From Streptomyces sp. V3I8 (GTDB lineage Bacteria > Actinomycetota > Actinomycetes > Streptomycetales > Streptomycetaceae), in NCBI RefSeq assembly GCF_030817535.1, contig NZ_JAUSZL010000002.1, positions 3,410,001 to 3,474,000 of the forward strand: DNA of 64,000 bases, given 5' to 3'. This document shows, one piece after another, positions 33,658 to 43,075 of the stretch (positions are counted from its first letter, which is position 1; each line of letters begins with the position of its first letter). The position numbers were made by a program, and so were the translations under genes. Below the pieces are notes generated by a model that had not been told where the DNA came from, searched no databases, and was given only the letters and a program-made list of their open reading frames with translations.

Positions 33658-34171
33658 GGTCACGGCCTCCCGTCATCCAGCGGGCACCGAGCCGGGCGGT
33701 CACCGCGCCGAGGGCGGCGCCCGCCGCGACGTCCGAGGGGTAGTGGACGCCGACGACCAGCCGCGAGAGGCACATCGCGGCGGCCAGCGGGGGCACCACG
33801 CGCGCGCCGAGCGCGCCGAAGGCGACGGCGGCCGCCGTCGCGGACGTGGCGTGCGAGCTGGGGAAGGAGTGCCGGCCCGCGGTGCGGACCAGCGGCTCGA
33901 CGTGGCCGGGCCGCGGCCGGCGCACGAGCCGCTTCACGCCCATGCTGGCGAGGTGCGCGCCCGCGGTCAGGGCCGTGCCGCGCAGCCAGGCGCCGCGCCG
34001 CCGCGGGTCGGCCGCCGCGCCCACGAGGCCCGCCGCGATCCACAGCGCGCCGTGCTCGCCGGCCAGGGACAGGGTCCGCGCGGCGGCGGCGACCCGTGGG
34101 CCGGCGCCCCGCGCGTGGAGAGCCGTGAGGATGCGGTGATCCAGGTCGGGGCGCTCGTCGTGGTGGTCCAT
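33650..34171 (-). CDS. PAP2-superfamily lipid phosphatase
   Basis: A 173-residue membrane phosphatase with the three PAP2 motifs: KRLVRRPRP, FPSSHATSA and SRLVVGVHYPSDVAAG. In mycobacteria the neighbouring Rv3807c is proposed to remove the phosphate from decaprenyl-phosphoryl-5-phosphoribose, giving decaprenyl-phospho-ribose. The same role fits here, since the gene is coupled to the phosphoribosyltransferase. It is the first gene of the minus-strand operon and divergent from dprE1. Confidence 0.88.
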   Translation of the reverse strand: MDHHDERPDLDHRILTALHARGAGPRVAAAARTLSLAGEHGALWIAAGLVGAAADPRRRGAWLRGTALTAGAHLASMGVKRLVRRPRPGHVEPLVRTAGRHSFPSSHATSATAAAVAFGALGARVVPPLAAAMCLSRLVVGVHYPSDVAAGAALGAVTARLGARWMTGGRDHG

Positions 34172-34258
34172 GGGGACCCACTGTTCACGTCAACACGGCG
34201 ATACCTCCGGCAATATTGAGCGACATCCCATTAATCACCCATTTCGGGGAGGAAAGGG

Positions 34259-34273
34259 ATGTTGCAGAACTAA
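34259..34273 (+). CDS. Possible 4-codon leader ORF upstream of dprE1
   Basis: ATG TTG CAG AAC TAA (peptide MLQN) is preceded by GGGGAGG at 6 bp, one of the best ribosome sites in the window. It ends 30 bp before the dprE1 ATG, in the same frame, while dprE1 has no visible ribosome site. It may deliver ribosomes to dprE1 or be a chance remnant. Confidence 0.35.
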   Translation: MLQN

Positions 34274-34303
34274 CCGTAACTTTCTGCCGATACGGTCATC
34301 GGC

Positions 34304-35659
34304 ATGCCTACCGACACGGTTTCCGTCACGGGGTGGGGCCGCACCGCTCCCACCACCGCCCGCCTGGTGCGCCCCCGTTCGTACGACGAGGCCGTGGCGG
34401 CCGTCCGGGACTGCGGGGCCCGCGGGGGCATCGCGCGGGGCCTGGGGCGGGCGTACGGGGACGCGGCGCAGAACGCGGGCGGGGCCGTGTTCGACATGAC
34501 GGGCCTGGACCGCGTGCACGCGGTCGACGCGGACGGCGGGACGGTGCTGTGCGGCGCCGGTGTCTCGCTGCACCGCCTCATGGAGGTCCTGCTGCCGCTG
34601 GGCTGGTTCGTGCCGGTGACCCCCGGGACCCGCTACGTGACGGTCGGCGGGGCGATCGGCGCGGACATCCACGGCAAGAACCACCACGTGTCGGGGTCGT
34701 TCGCGCGGCACGTCCTGTCCTTCGAGCTGCTGACCGCGGACGGCGGGATCCGCACGGTGAGCAGCGGCACCCCCCTCTTCGACGCCACGGCGGGCGGGAT
34801 GGGCCTGACCGGGGTCATCCTGACGGCCACCGTCCGGCTGCAGCCCGTCGAGACGTCGCTGATGTCCGTCGACACGGAACGCGCCACGGACCTGGACGAC
34901 CTGATGGCCCGCCTCACGGCCACCGACCACCGCTACCGCTACTCGGTCGCCTGGATCGACCTGCTGGCCCGCGGTGCCTCCATGGGGCGCTCGGTGCTGA
35001 CCCGCGGCGACCACGCCCCGCTGGAGGCGCTGGCCGACGGCACGCGTGCGCGCAGGGCCCCGCTGGAGTTCCGTCCGGGCCGGCTGCCCGCCGCTCCCTC
35101 CTTCGTCCCCGAGGGGCTGCTGGGGCGTACGACGGTGGGCCTGTTCAACGAGCTCTGGTACCGCAAGGCGCCCCGCGCGCGGGTCGGTGAACTGCAGCGG
35201 ATGTCCACGTTCTTCCACCCGCTCGACGGCGTACCGCACTGGAACCGCGTCTACGGGCGCGGCGGTTTCGTGCAGTACCAGTTCGCCGTCGGGTACGGGC
35301 AGGAGGAGGCCCTGCGCCGGATCGTGCACCGCATCTCGCAGCGGCGCTGCCCCTCCTTCCTCGCCGTGCTGAAGCGGTTCGGCGAGGGCGACCCGGGCTG
35401 GCTGTCCTTCCCGATGCCCGGCTGGACGCTCGCCCTGGACATCCCCGCGAACCTGCCGGGGCTCGGTGCCTTCCTCGACGAGCTGGACGGGGAGGTCGCC
35501 GCGGCCGACGGGCGGGTCTACCTCGCCAAGGACTCCCGGCTGCGGCCCGAACTGCTCGCGGCGATGTACCCGCGGCTCGGCGCGTTCCGGGCGCTGCGCG
35601 CGGAGCTGGACCCGCGGTCCGTCTTCACCTCCGACCTGTCCCGGCGCCTCGGCCTCTGA
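34304..35659 (+). CDS. dprE1: Decaprenylphosphoryl-beta-D-ribose 2-oxidase
   Basis: A 451-residue FAD enzyme that oxidises the 2-OH of polyprenyl-phospho-ribose, the first half of the epimerisation to arabinose. The FAD-binding half has ARGLGRAYGDAAQN, TVGGAIGADIHGKNHH and GGMGLTGVILTA. The substrate half has ELWYRKAP, FFHPLDGVPHWNRVYG, QYQFAVGYG and YLAKDSR with K409, matching catalytic K418 of the mycobacterial enzyme. The cysteine hit by benzothiazinones (C387 there) is Ala377 here (WTLALDI). dprE2 follows after 56 bp. Confidence 0.92.
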   Translation: MPTDTVSVTGWGRTAPTTARLVRPRSYDEAVAAVRDCGARGGIARGLGRAYGDAAQNAGGAVFDMTGLDRVHAVDADGGTVLCGAGVSLHRLMEVLLPLGWFVPVTPGTRYVTVGGAIGADIHGKNHHVSGSFARHVLSFELLTADGGIRTVSSGTPLFDATAGGMGLTGVILTATVRLQPVETSLMSVDTERATDLDDLMARLTATDHRYRYSVAWIDLLARGASMGRSVLTRGDHAPLEALADGTRARRAPLEFRPGRLPAAPSFVPEGLLGRTTVGLFNELWYRKAPRARVGELQRMSTFFHPLDGVPHWNRVYGRGGFVQYQFAVGYGQEEALRRIVHRISQRRCPSFLAVLKRFGEGDPGWLSFPMPGWTLALDIPANLPGLGAFLDELDGEVAAADGRVYLAKDSRLRPELLAAMYPRLGAFRALRAELDPRSVFTSDLSRRLGL

Positions 35660-35715
35660 CCCGGGCCGCCCCACGCACCCGGCCCGTCCCCCCTCCCCCT
35701 TGGAGTTCGGTTCCC

Positions 35716-36471
35716 ATGAAGGACGCCTTCGGCATCCCGCAGTCCCTGCTCGTCCTTGGCGGCACGTCCGAGATCGCGCTCGCCACCGCGCGCCGGCTCA
35801 TCACCCGCCGCACCCGTACGGTGTGGCTCGCGGGCCGCCCCTCGCCCGGCCTGGAGGCGGCCGCCGCGGGGCTGCGCGAGCTCGGCGCGGACGTCCGTAC
35901 CGTCGATTTCGACGCACTCGACCCCGGCGCCCACGAGGCGGTCCTCGGCAAGGTCTTCGCCGAGGGCGACATCGACATGGTCCTGCTGGCGTTCGGCGTC
36001 CTCGGCGACCAGGCACGTGACGAGAACGAGCCGGGCGCCGCGGTCCGGGTCGCCCAGACCAACTACACGGGCGCCGTCTCGTCGGGGCTGGTGTGCGCGC
36101 AGGCCCTCCAGACCCAGGGCCACGGCTCCCTGGTGGTGCTCTCCTCGGTGGCGGGCGAACGGGCCCGCCGCGCGAACTTCATCTACGGCTCCAGCAAGGC
36201 GGGCCTCGACGCGTTCGCCCAGGGCCTGGGGGACGCGCTGTACGGCACGGGCGTCCATGTGATGGTCGTGCGTCCCGGGTTCGTCCGCTCGAAGATGACG
36301 CAGGGGAGGGAGGAGGCCCCGCTCGCGACGACCCCCGAGGCGGTCGCCACGGCCATCGAGACGGGCCTGCGCCGCCGCTCGGAGGTGGTGTGGGTGCCCG
36401 GGGCGCTGCGCGTGGTCATGTCGGCCCTGCGCCACGCCCCGCGGGCGGTGTTCCGCCGCCTGCCGCTGTAG
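35716..36471 (+). CDS. dprE2: Decaprenylphospho-2-keto-ribose reductase (SDR)
   Basis: A 251-residue short-chain dehydrogenase that reduces the keto intermediate with NAD(P)H to polyprenyl-phospho-arabinose. The modified glycine motif is VLGGTSEIALATARRL, as in mycobacterial DprE2. The catalytic region has VVLSSVAGERARRANFIYGSSKAG, where Tyr and Lys form YxxxK, and a C-terminal helix pair near VWVPGALRVVMSALRHAP suggests membrane contact. The ATG follows GGAG. It forms the second half of the epimerase with dprE1. Confidence 0.92.
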   Translation: MKDAFGIPQSLLVLGGTSEIALATARRLITRRTRTVWLAGRPSPGLEAAAAGLRELGADVRTVDFDALDPGAHEAVLGKVFAEGDIDMVLLAFGVLGDQARDENEPGAAVRVAQTNYTGAVSSGLVCAQALQTQGHGSLVVLSSVAGERARRANFIYGSSKAGLDAFAQGLGDALYGTGVHVMVVRPGFVRSKMTQGREEAPLATTPEAVATAIETGLRRRSEVVWVPGALRVVMSALRHAPRAVFRRLPL

Positions 36472-36527
36472 GGCGCTCCGGCGGGTGCCCCGTCCGCCGC
36501 CCGGGCGGCATGACCGCGGGACCGCGG

Positions 36528-37106
36528 TCAGCAGGCCGGGAGCTGGCCGCGCTCGACGTGCCCCGCCTGGGGCGGCACGACCGCGCCCCCGAAGGCGTAG
36601 TCGCGCAGCCTGCGCCACACGCCGTCGGACCCCTGCTCGTAGAGCGCGAAGCCGGTGCACGACCACTGCGCCTCGTACTGCGCCAGTTCCTCGAACGCAC
36701 GGTCCATCGCCGCGTCGTCGATGCCGTGCGCCACCGTCACATGGGGGTGGTACGGGAACTGCAGCTCGCGCGCCACCGGCCCCGAGGCGTCCCGGACCTG
36801 CTTCTGCAGCCAGGTGCAGGCCTCGGCCCCCTCGGCCACCTGTACGTACACGACGGGGGACAGCGGACGGAACGTCCCCGTCCCGCTCAGCCGCATCGTG
36901 AAGGACCGCCCGGCGGCCGCGACCTCGACGAGGTGCGCCTCGATCGCGGGCAGCGCCGCCTCCTCGACCTCCGTCGGCGGCAGCAGCGTGACATGGGTGG
37001 GGATGCCGGAAGCCGCGGGGTCGCCGAAGCCCGCGCGCCGCTCCTGGAGCAGGCTGCCGTGTGGCTCCGGGACCGCGATCGACACACCGATCGTTACGGT
37101 CCCCAC
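36528..37106 (-). CDS. 2'-5' RNA ligase-like 2H phosphoesterase
   Basis: A 192-residue two-histidine phosphoesterase. The two catalytic HxT motifs are THVTLLPPT and HPHVTVAHG, each followed by the expected strand and helix. Members cut 2',3'-cyclic or 2'-5' phosphodiesters; the substrate here is unknown. GTG or ATG near 37106 gives MGTVTIGVSIAVPEP. It converges on dprE2 and lies 194 bp downstream of trpS in the same direction. Confidence 0.85.
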   Translation of the reverse strand: MGTVTIGVSIAVPEPHGSLLQERRAGFGDPAASGIPTHVTLLPPTEVEEAALPAIEAHLVEVAAAGRSFTMRLSGTGTFRPLSPVVYVQVAEGAEACTWLQKQVRDASGPVARELQFPYHPHVTVAHGIDDAAMDRAFEELAQYEAQWSCTGFALYEQGSDGVWRRLRDYAFGGAVVPPQAGHVERGQLPAC

Positions 37107-37300
37107 GTCGTCTCCTGTCGTTGTTCCGGTGTTCCGGTGCTGTGATGTTCCGGTGTTCCGCGCGGCGGGCTTCCGCCGACTGTCGACTGTACGGCGGCAC
37201 GGCCCCGTACCGGATGCCGTGCCGGTGTTGTCCTGGTCTCGTCCCGGCTGCCGTACGGACTCCGGTACCCGCGAACGGCGCTTGTGATCCGTACGCGCGC

Positions 37301-38479
<1,179 letters not shown>

Positions 38480-38505
38480 TCACGCCGGGAAGGTCCGCCG
38501 GCCGG

Positions 38506-39960
38506 TCAGCCGAGGTCGATCTCCGGGTACAGCGGGAAGCCGGTGAGGAGGTCGGTCGCGCGGTGGGAGATCTCGTCCGCGATCTTCGGGTCGAGGACGT
38601 GCTGGGCCTTGGAGGGGGCGCCCTTCTTGGTGGTGCCCGGCTCCGTGGTGGTCAGGACGCGGTCGATCAGACCCGCGATCTCGTCCATCTCGGTCGCGCC
38701 GAGGCCCCGGGTGGTCAGCGCGGGCGTGCCGATCCGGATGCCCGAGGTGTACCAGGCGCCGTTCGGGTCGGCGGGGATCGCGTTCCGGTTGGTGACGATG
38801 CCCGAGTCGAGCAGGGCGGACTCGGCCTGGCGGCCGGTGAGGCCGTAGGAGGAGGCGACGTCGATCAGGTTGAGGTGGTTGTCCGTGCCACCGGTGACCA
38901 GCGTGGCACCACGCCGCATCAGCCCCTCGGCGAGGGCGCGGGCGTTGTCGACGACCGCCCGGGCGTAGTCGCGGAACTCGGGGCGGCGGGCCTCGGCGAG
39001 CGCGACCGCCTTGGCGGCCATCACGTGCGGGAGAGGGCCGCCGAGGACCATCGGGCAGCCGCGGTCGACCTGCTCGGCCAGCGACTCGTCGCACAGGACC
39101 ATGCCACCGCGCGGGCCGCGCAGCGACTTGTGGGTGGTCGTGGTGACGATCTGGGCGTGCGGGACCGGGTCGAAGTCGCCGGTCAGGACCTTGCCGGCGA
39201 CGAGACCGGCGAAGTGTGCCATGTCCACCATGAGCGTGGCGCCGACCTCGTCGGCGATCTCCCGCATGATCCGGAAGTTCACCAGCCGGGGGTACGCGGA
39301 GTAGCCGGCGACGATGATCAGCGGCTTGAACTCGCGGGCGGAGACGCGCAGGGCCTCGTAGTCGATGAGGCCGGTGGCGGGGTCGGTGCCGTAGGAGCGC
39401 TGGTCGAACATCTTGCCGGAGATGTTCGGGCGGAAGCCGTGCGTGAGGTGGCCGCCCGCGTCCAGGGACATGCCGAGCATGCGCTGGTTGCCGAAGGCCT
39501 GGCGCAGCCCGGCCCAGTCCGCGTCGGAGAGGTCGTTGACGTTGCGGACGCCGGCCTTCTCCAGGGCGGGGACCTCGACGCGCTTGCCGAGGACCGCCCA
39601 GAAGGCGACGAGGTTGGCGTCGATGCCGGAGTGCGGCTGGGCGTAGGCGTGCTCGGCGCCGAAGAGCTCCCGGGCGTGCTCGGCGGCGAGGGCCTCGACG
39701 GTGTCCACGTTGCGGCAGCCGGCGTAGAAGCGGCGGCCGACGGTGCCCTCGGCGTACTTGTCGCTGAACCAGTTGCCCATCGCGAGGAGGGTGGCCGGGG
39801 AGGCGTAGTTCTCGGAGGCGATCAGTTTGAGCATCTCGCGCTGGTCGGTGATCTCCTGCCCGATGGCGTCGGCGACCCGGGGTTCGACGGCACGGATCAC
39901 TTCGAGGGCGCTGCGGAAGGCGGTGGACTCGGTGGAGAGGGGCGCGGGGGATTCTGACAT
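38506..39960 (-). CDS. glyA: Serine hydroxymethyltransferase
   Basis: A 484-residue PLP enzyme that converts serine and tetrahydrofolate to glycine and methylene-THF. The N-terminal block is [14 protein letters not shown], the substrate loop [12 protein letters not shown], and the Schiff-base lysine K278 in [14 protein letters not shown]. It is about 60 residues longer than E. coli GlyA, with an insertion after [16 protein letters not shown]. That long form occurs in Streptomyces, often as a second copy. The ATG at 39960 has GGAGG upstream. It links to folD and purN/purH in one-carbon metabolism. Confidence 0.95.
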   Translation of the reverse strand: MSESPAPLSTESTAFRSALEVIRAVEPRVADAIGQEITDQREMLKLIASENYASPATLLAMGNWFSDKYAEGTVGRRFYAGCRNVDTVEALAAEHARELFGAEHAYAQPHSGIDANLVAFWAVLGKRVEVPALEKAGVRNVNDLSDADWAGLRQAFGNQRMLGMSLDAGGHLTHGFRPNISGKMFDQRSYGTDPATGLIDYEALRVSAREFKPLIIVAGYSAYPRLVNFRIMREIADEVGATLMVDMAHFAGLVAGKVLTGDFDPVPHAQIVTTTTHKSLRGPRGGMVLCDESLAEQVDRGCPMVLGGPLPHVMAAKAVALAEARRPEFRDYARAVVDNARALAEGLMRRGATLVTGGTDNHLNLIDVASSYGLTGRQAESALLDSGIVTNRNAIPADPNGAWYTSGIRIGTPALTTRGLGATEMDEIAGLIDRVLTTTEPGTTKKGAPSKAQHVLDPKIADEISHRATDLLTGFPLYPEIDLG

Positions 39961-40153
39961 GACGGCCTCCGGACGTGGCGTTCGGCGTTCACGGTTCGGC
40001 CCAGGCGCACGGCACACGGTTGCGGGCCGCTCCCCGATGGTCGATCCCATCCCAGCGCGCCAGTCACGGCCCGTGGACGAGCGTACCGGGCACGGTCGCG
40101 GGAGGGGGTCTCCCGTCCACCATGCGAGCGACCGCCCACCCGCCCCGCCCCTC

Positions 40154-40187
40154 CCCGACCGCGTGTGCGTGTGCGTGTGCGGTCGGG
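40154..40187 (-). terminator. Hairpin terminator after the ATP-grasp gene
   Basis: Nine-bp stem CCCGACCGC/GCGGTCGGG with a 16-nt loop made of GTGTGC repeats, beginning 8 bp after the minus-strand stop at 40195. Confidence 0.6.
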
Positions 40188-40194
40188 AGGATGG

Positions 40195-41379
40195 TCAGAG
40201 GATGACGTGGGGCAGGAAGCGGGCGTACTCGTCCGTGATCAGGCCGGCCGACTCCCGGATGCCGAGGCCCGCCGCCTCGTCCCCGACGACCCAGGCGCCC
40301 AGGACCACCCGGTTGCCGTCGAAGGACGGCAGGGGGGCCAGCTCCTGGTAGCAGCAGGGCTCGTCACGGACCACGGGGTCCGTGCCCGGCTCGTGGACCG
40401 TGACGCCGGCGCCCTCACGGCCGAGGAGCGGCTTGGCGACGTATCCGCGGCCGGCCGCCAGTTCGCGCGGGCCGTCGAGGTGGGCCGGAAGGAGGTTCGG
40501 GTGGTCCGGGTACAGCTCCCAGAGGACCGCGAGGAGGGCCTTGTTGCTGAGCAGCATCTTCCAGGCCGGCTCGATCCACATCGTCGTCCCCGTGCCGCCG
40601 CCGTTGTCGAGGGTGGCCAGGACGTGCGGGGCGAAGCGGTCGGTGGTGAGCCATTCCCAGGGGTAGAGCTTGAAGCAGCTGCGGATGAAGCGGAGCCGCT
40701 TGTCGACGAAGCGGCCGGAGAGGCGGTCCCAGCCGATCTCCTCCATCGCGATCCAGGAGGTGTCGAGACCCGCCTGTTCCGCGGTCTCCTTCAGATAGGC
40801 GACCGTCATGAGGTCCTCGCCGAGTTCGTCGGCGGCGGAGTGCGCGAAGTAGAGGGGGCTGCCGGGCGGCAGGAGGCCGGCCTGCTTCCGCCAGGCGTCG
40901 ACGAGCCGTTCGTGGAGGGAGTTCCACTGGTCGGCGCCGGGGAATCGTTCCTCCATCCAGAACCACTGCGGCCCGGCGGCCTCGACGAGCGAGGTCGGGG
41001 TGTCGGCGTTGTACTCCAGGAGCTTCGCCGGGCCCGTGCCGTCGTAACGGAGGTCGAAACGGCCGTACAGGGAGGGCAGTTCGGCGCGGCGGTGCCAGGC
41101 CTCGGTGACCGCGTCCGCCACCCGCGGGTCGGTGATGCCGAGGTCCGCGAGACGGTTCCCGGTGACGATGTGCCCGGCCGCGGCGAGGCACATCGTGTGG
41201 AGTTCCTCCACGACCTCCTCCAGGGCCTCGACCTCGGGCAGGGAGAAGACGTAGTGGGCGGACTCGTCCCAGTACGGGCGCAGGGAGCCGTCCGGGTGGC
41301 GGGTGAGGGGGTAGATGAGGCCCTGCTCCTCGACCGTCCGCTGCCAGTCGGGGCGGGGTTCCAGGGTGCGGCGTTCCAC
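40195..41379 (-). CDS. Glutathionylspermidine synthase-like ATP-grasp protein
   Basis: A 394-residue protein covering only the C-terminal synthetase half of bacterial glutathionylspermidine synthase; the amidase half is missing, as in E. coli YgiC/YjfC. Motifs include RPYWDESAHYVFSLPEVEALEE, LLEYNADTPTSLVEA, FIRSCFKLYPWEW, NKALLAVLWELYPDHPNLLPA and YVAKPLLGREGAGV. It should ligate an amine to a carboxylate with ATP. Streptomyces makes little or no glutathione, so the substrate is unknown. The GTG at 41379 begins the conserved domain. The lipoprotein gene lies 67 bp upstream in the same direction. Confidence 0.87.
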   Translation of the reverse strand: MERRTLEPRPDWQRTVEEQGLIYPLTRHPDGSLRPYWDESAHYVFSLPEVEALEEVVEELHTMCLAAAGHIVTGNRLADLGITDPRVADAVTEAWHRRAELPSLYGRFDLRYDGTGPAKLLEYNADTPTSLVEAAGPQWFWMEERFPGADQWNSLHERLVDAWRKQAGLLPPGSPLYFAHSAADELGEDLMTVAYLKETAEQAGLDTSWIAMEEIGWDRLSGRFVDKRLRFIRSCFKLYPWEWLTTDRFAPHVLATLDNGGGTGTTMWIEPAWKMLLSNKALLAVLWELYPDHPNLLPAHLDGPRELAAGRGYVAKPLLGREGAGVTVHEPGTDPVVRDEPCCYQELAPLPSFDGNRVVLGAWVVGDEAAGLGIRESAGLITDEYARFLPHVIL

Positions 41380-41446
41380 GATCGCGTGTCCGTGTGTCCG
41401 TGTGTCTGTTCGTCGGTGTGTTCGGGTGTCCGGGTGTCCGTCCTGG
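41380..41446 (-). repeat. Degenerate GGACAC/GTGTCC repeat between two genes
   Basis: The 67-bp gap between the lipoprotein and ATP-grasp genes consists almost wholly of GTGTCC(G)-type short repeats. It probably arose by slippage; it also contains the weak ribosome site of the second gene. Confidence 0.6.
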
Positions 41447-41824
41447 TCAGCCGCCGCCGCTGCCGGAGCCCGAGCAGCCGAACCCGTCCCGGTCGACGGC
41501 CTCGCTGCGGCTGAAGGTGCCGTCGTCGGCGCGGCCCGCGGAGACGTCGGCGTCGTAGTACCAGGCGGCGTCGACCGTGGAGCCCTTGCCGGTGCCGCTC
41601 CTGCCGGTGCCGCCCTTGCCGCGGTTCTTGCCCGTCGCGGAGCCGGAGCCCGACGAGCAGTTCTTGTCGGCGACGACCTTGTAGCCGCCCGTGTACTCGT
41701 AGCTGTCGCGGTCCACACACCGGCGGTCCGGGTCGGATCCGCACGAGGTGAGGGCCGTCGCCAGGAGGCCCATCCCTCCCAGCACGACCGTGCTCGACCG
41801 TAGTCTCCTGCGCTGCTCAGCCAT
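41447..41824 (-). CDS. Small lipoprotein (YgiB-like position)
   Basis: A 125-residue secreted lipoprotein with signal sequence and lipobox ALTSC, Cys28. The mature part is Gly/Ser/Lys-rich with several cysteines (DRRCVDRD, DKNCSSG, GFGCSG) and ends in GSGSGGG. The segment CVDRDSYEYTGGYKVVADKNC may be a small disulfide loop. It precedes the glutathionylspermidine synthase-like gene exactly as ygiB (DUF1190 lipoprotein) precedes ygiC in E. coli. I do not see enough similarity to call DUF1190. Confidence 0.78.
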   Translation of the reverse strand: MAEQRRRLRSSTVVLGGMGLLATALTSCGSDPDRRCVDRDSYEYTGGYKVVADKNCSSGSGSATGKNRGKGGTGRSGTGKGSTVDAAWYYDADVSAGRADDGTFSRSEAVDRDGFGCSGSGSGGG

Positions 41825-42071
41825 GTCTCTCCCCCGTCCGGCCCGTCCCTGCGGGCCCGTCAGTCCGACAGCGTAAGGATCACGTACCGCACTTGTACAT
41901 GCGGCTTCCCCGAACCCGCCCTCCCATACGGCCACTTCGCGATGCCCGGCACGGTGTGCGCGGGGCCGGCGATGAGTTCCGGCCGGACCGGGAGTCTGCC
42001 CCGGTGACCGTCGTACGGCTTCGTGCCGCTCCGTACGACACCGCCTGGCACCGGACATCACGGAGGACACC

Positions 42072-42878
42072 ATGACGACCACCCCGCACGACCCGGCCGC
42101 TTCGAGCGATCCGGGCGCCGCGCGGCCCGGGCGGCCGCCCGTCGTCGACGCGGCCGTCTGGCAGGCCGCGCGTGACGAGCTGCTGGTCCGCGAGAAGGCG
42201 CACACCCGCGAGGGGGACGCCATCGCCGCGGCCCGCCGCCGGCTGCCGATGGTGGAGTTCGACGGGACGGCCGAGGTCGTCGGGGCCGACGGCCCGGTAC
42301 CGTTCCTGGACCTGTTCCAGGGCCGCGACGAGCTCGTGGTCTACCAGCACATGTGGTACGACGGAACGCCCCACCAGGGGCAGTGCGAGGGCTGCACCAC
42401 CACGGCCTGGCACCTGCGGGACGCGGTCTACCTCAACGCCCGCGGCGTCTCGTTCGCCGTCCTGACCACCGGCCGGTGGGACGAGGTGGCCGCGTACGTC
42501 GCGTTCATGGGCTACACCCAGCCCTGGTACTCGGTGCGCGACGTGGCCGCGCCGGTCGGCGGGGCGATGGGGCACCTCGCCTGCTTCCTGCGCGACGGCG
42601 ACCGCGTGTTCCTCACCTACTCCACGACCGGCCGCGGCAACGAGCCGGTCAACGGGTCCCTCAGCCTGCTCGACCTGACCCCCTACGGCCGCGGCGAGAC
42701 GTGGGAGGACAAGCCTGAGGGCTGGCCCGAGGGCCGGAGCGCGTGCTGGTCCTGGCGTTCGGACGCGGACGGGAACCCCACGTGGGGCCCGACCGGCCGC
42801 CCCGTGCCGCAGTGGACCCGCCCCGGCGCGACCCCCGAGGAAACCCTCGGCCGCGACGGCCGGCACCACGGTCCCTAG
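42072..42878 (+). CDS. DUF899 family thioredoxin-like protein
   Basis: A 268-residue protein of the DUF899 family. Typical blocks are WQAARDELLVREKAHTREGD, RRLPMVEF, LVVYQHMWY, the CxxC-bearing QCEGCTTTAWHL, and FMGYTQPWYS. The CEGC pair and flanking strands give a thioredoxin fold, so a redox role is plausible but unproven. The stop TAG at 42876-42878 is made of the TA target duplication plus the first base of the adjoining MITE-like element. Confidence 0.88.
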   Translation: MTTTPHDPAASSDPGAARPGRPPVVDAAVWQAARDELLVREKAHTREGDAIAAARRRLPMVEFDGTAEVVGADGPVPFLDLFQGRDELVVYQHMWYDGTPHQGQCEGCTTTAWHLRDAVYLNARGVSFAVLTTGRWDEVAAYVAFMGYTQPWYSVRDVAAPVGGAMGHLACFLRDGDRVFLTYSTTGRGNEPVNGSLSLLDLTPYGRGETWEDKPEGWPEGRSACWSWRSDADGNPTWGPTGRPVPQWTRPGATPEETLGRDGRHHGP

Positions 42879-43075
42879 GGCGTTTCTTTCGGATCGGCCC
42901 GGGTCCGCGGCGCCCGGCCGACACGGTACCTCGCGGCGTTGTCTCACGACCCGGGTACGCCCGGTACGCGGATCATGCTCCGCCTCGCGAGGCACCGCAC
43001 CGGACACCGCGACCTGATCCGACCTGATCCGACCTGATCCGGCTCGATCCGACCTGGTCCAAAAGAAACGCCCTA
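42876..43075. mobile_element. MITE-like element with TA target duplication
   Basis: A 196-bp non-coding element (42878-43073) starts GGGCGTTTCTTT and ends AAAGAAACGCCC, a perfect 12-bp terminal inverted repeat. It is flanked on both sides by TA (42876-42877 and 43074-43075); including CTA/TAG the match is 15 bp. It has no transposase. The ends resemble those of IS5/IS630-type actinobacterial elements that target TA, so it is probably a derivative moved in trans. Both flanking convergent genes end at these TA sites. Confidence 0.7.
43011..43060. repeat. 10-bp tandem repeat inside the MITE-like element
   Basis: Five units: GACCTGATCC three times, then GGCTCGATCC and GACCTGGTCC, next to the right terminal repeat. 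Possible transposase-binding iterons or slippage. Confidence 0.85.

Noticed and set aside
39961..40153. Folate or glycine riboswitch before glyA
   Set aside because: The leader contains no recognisable conserved core; only a normal GGAGG before the ATG.
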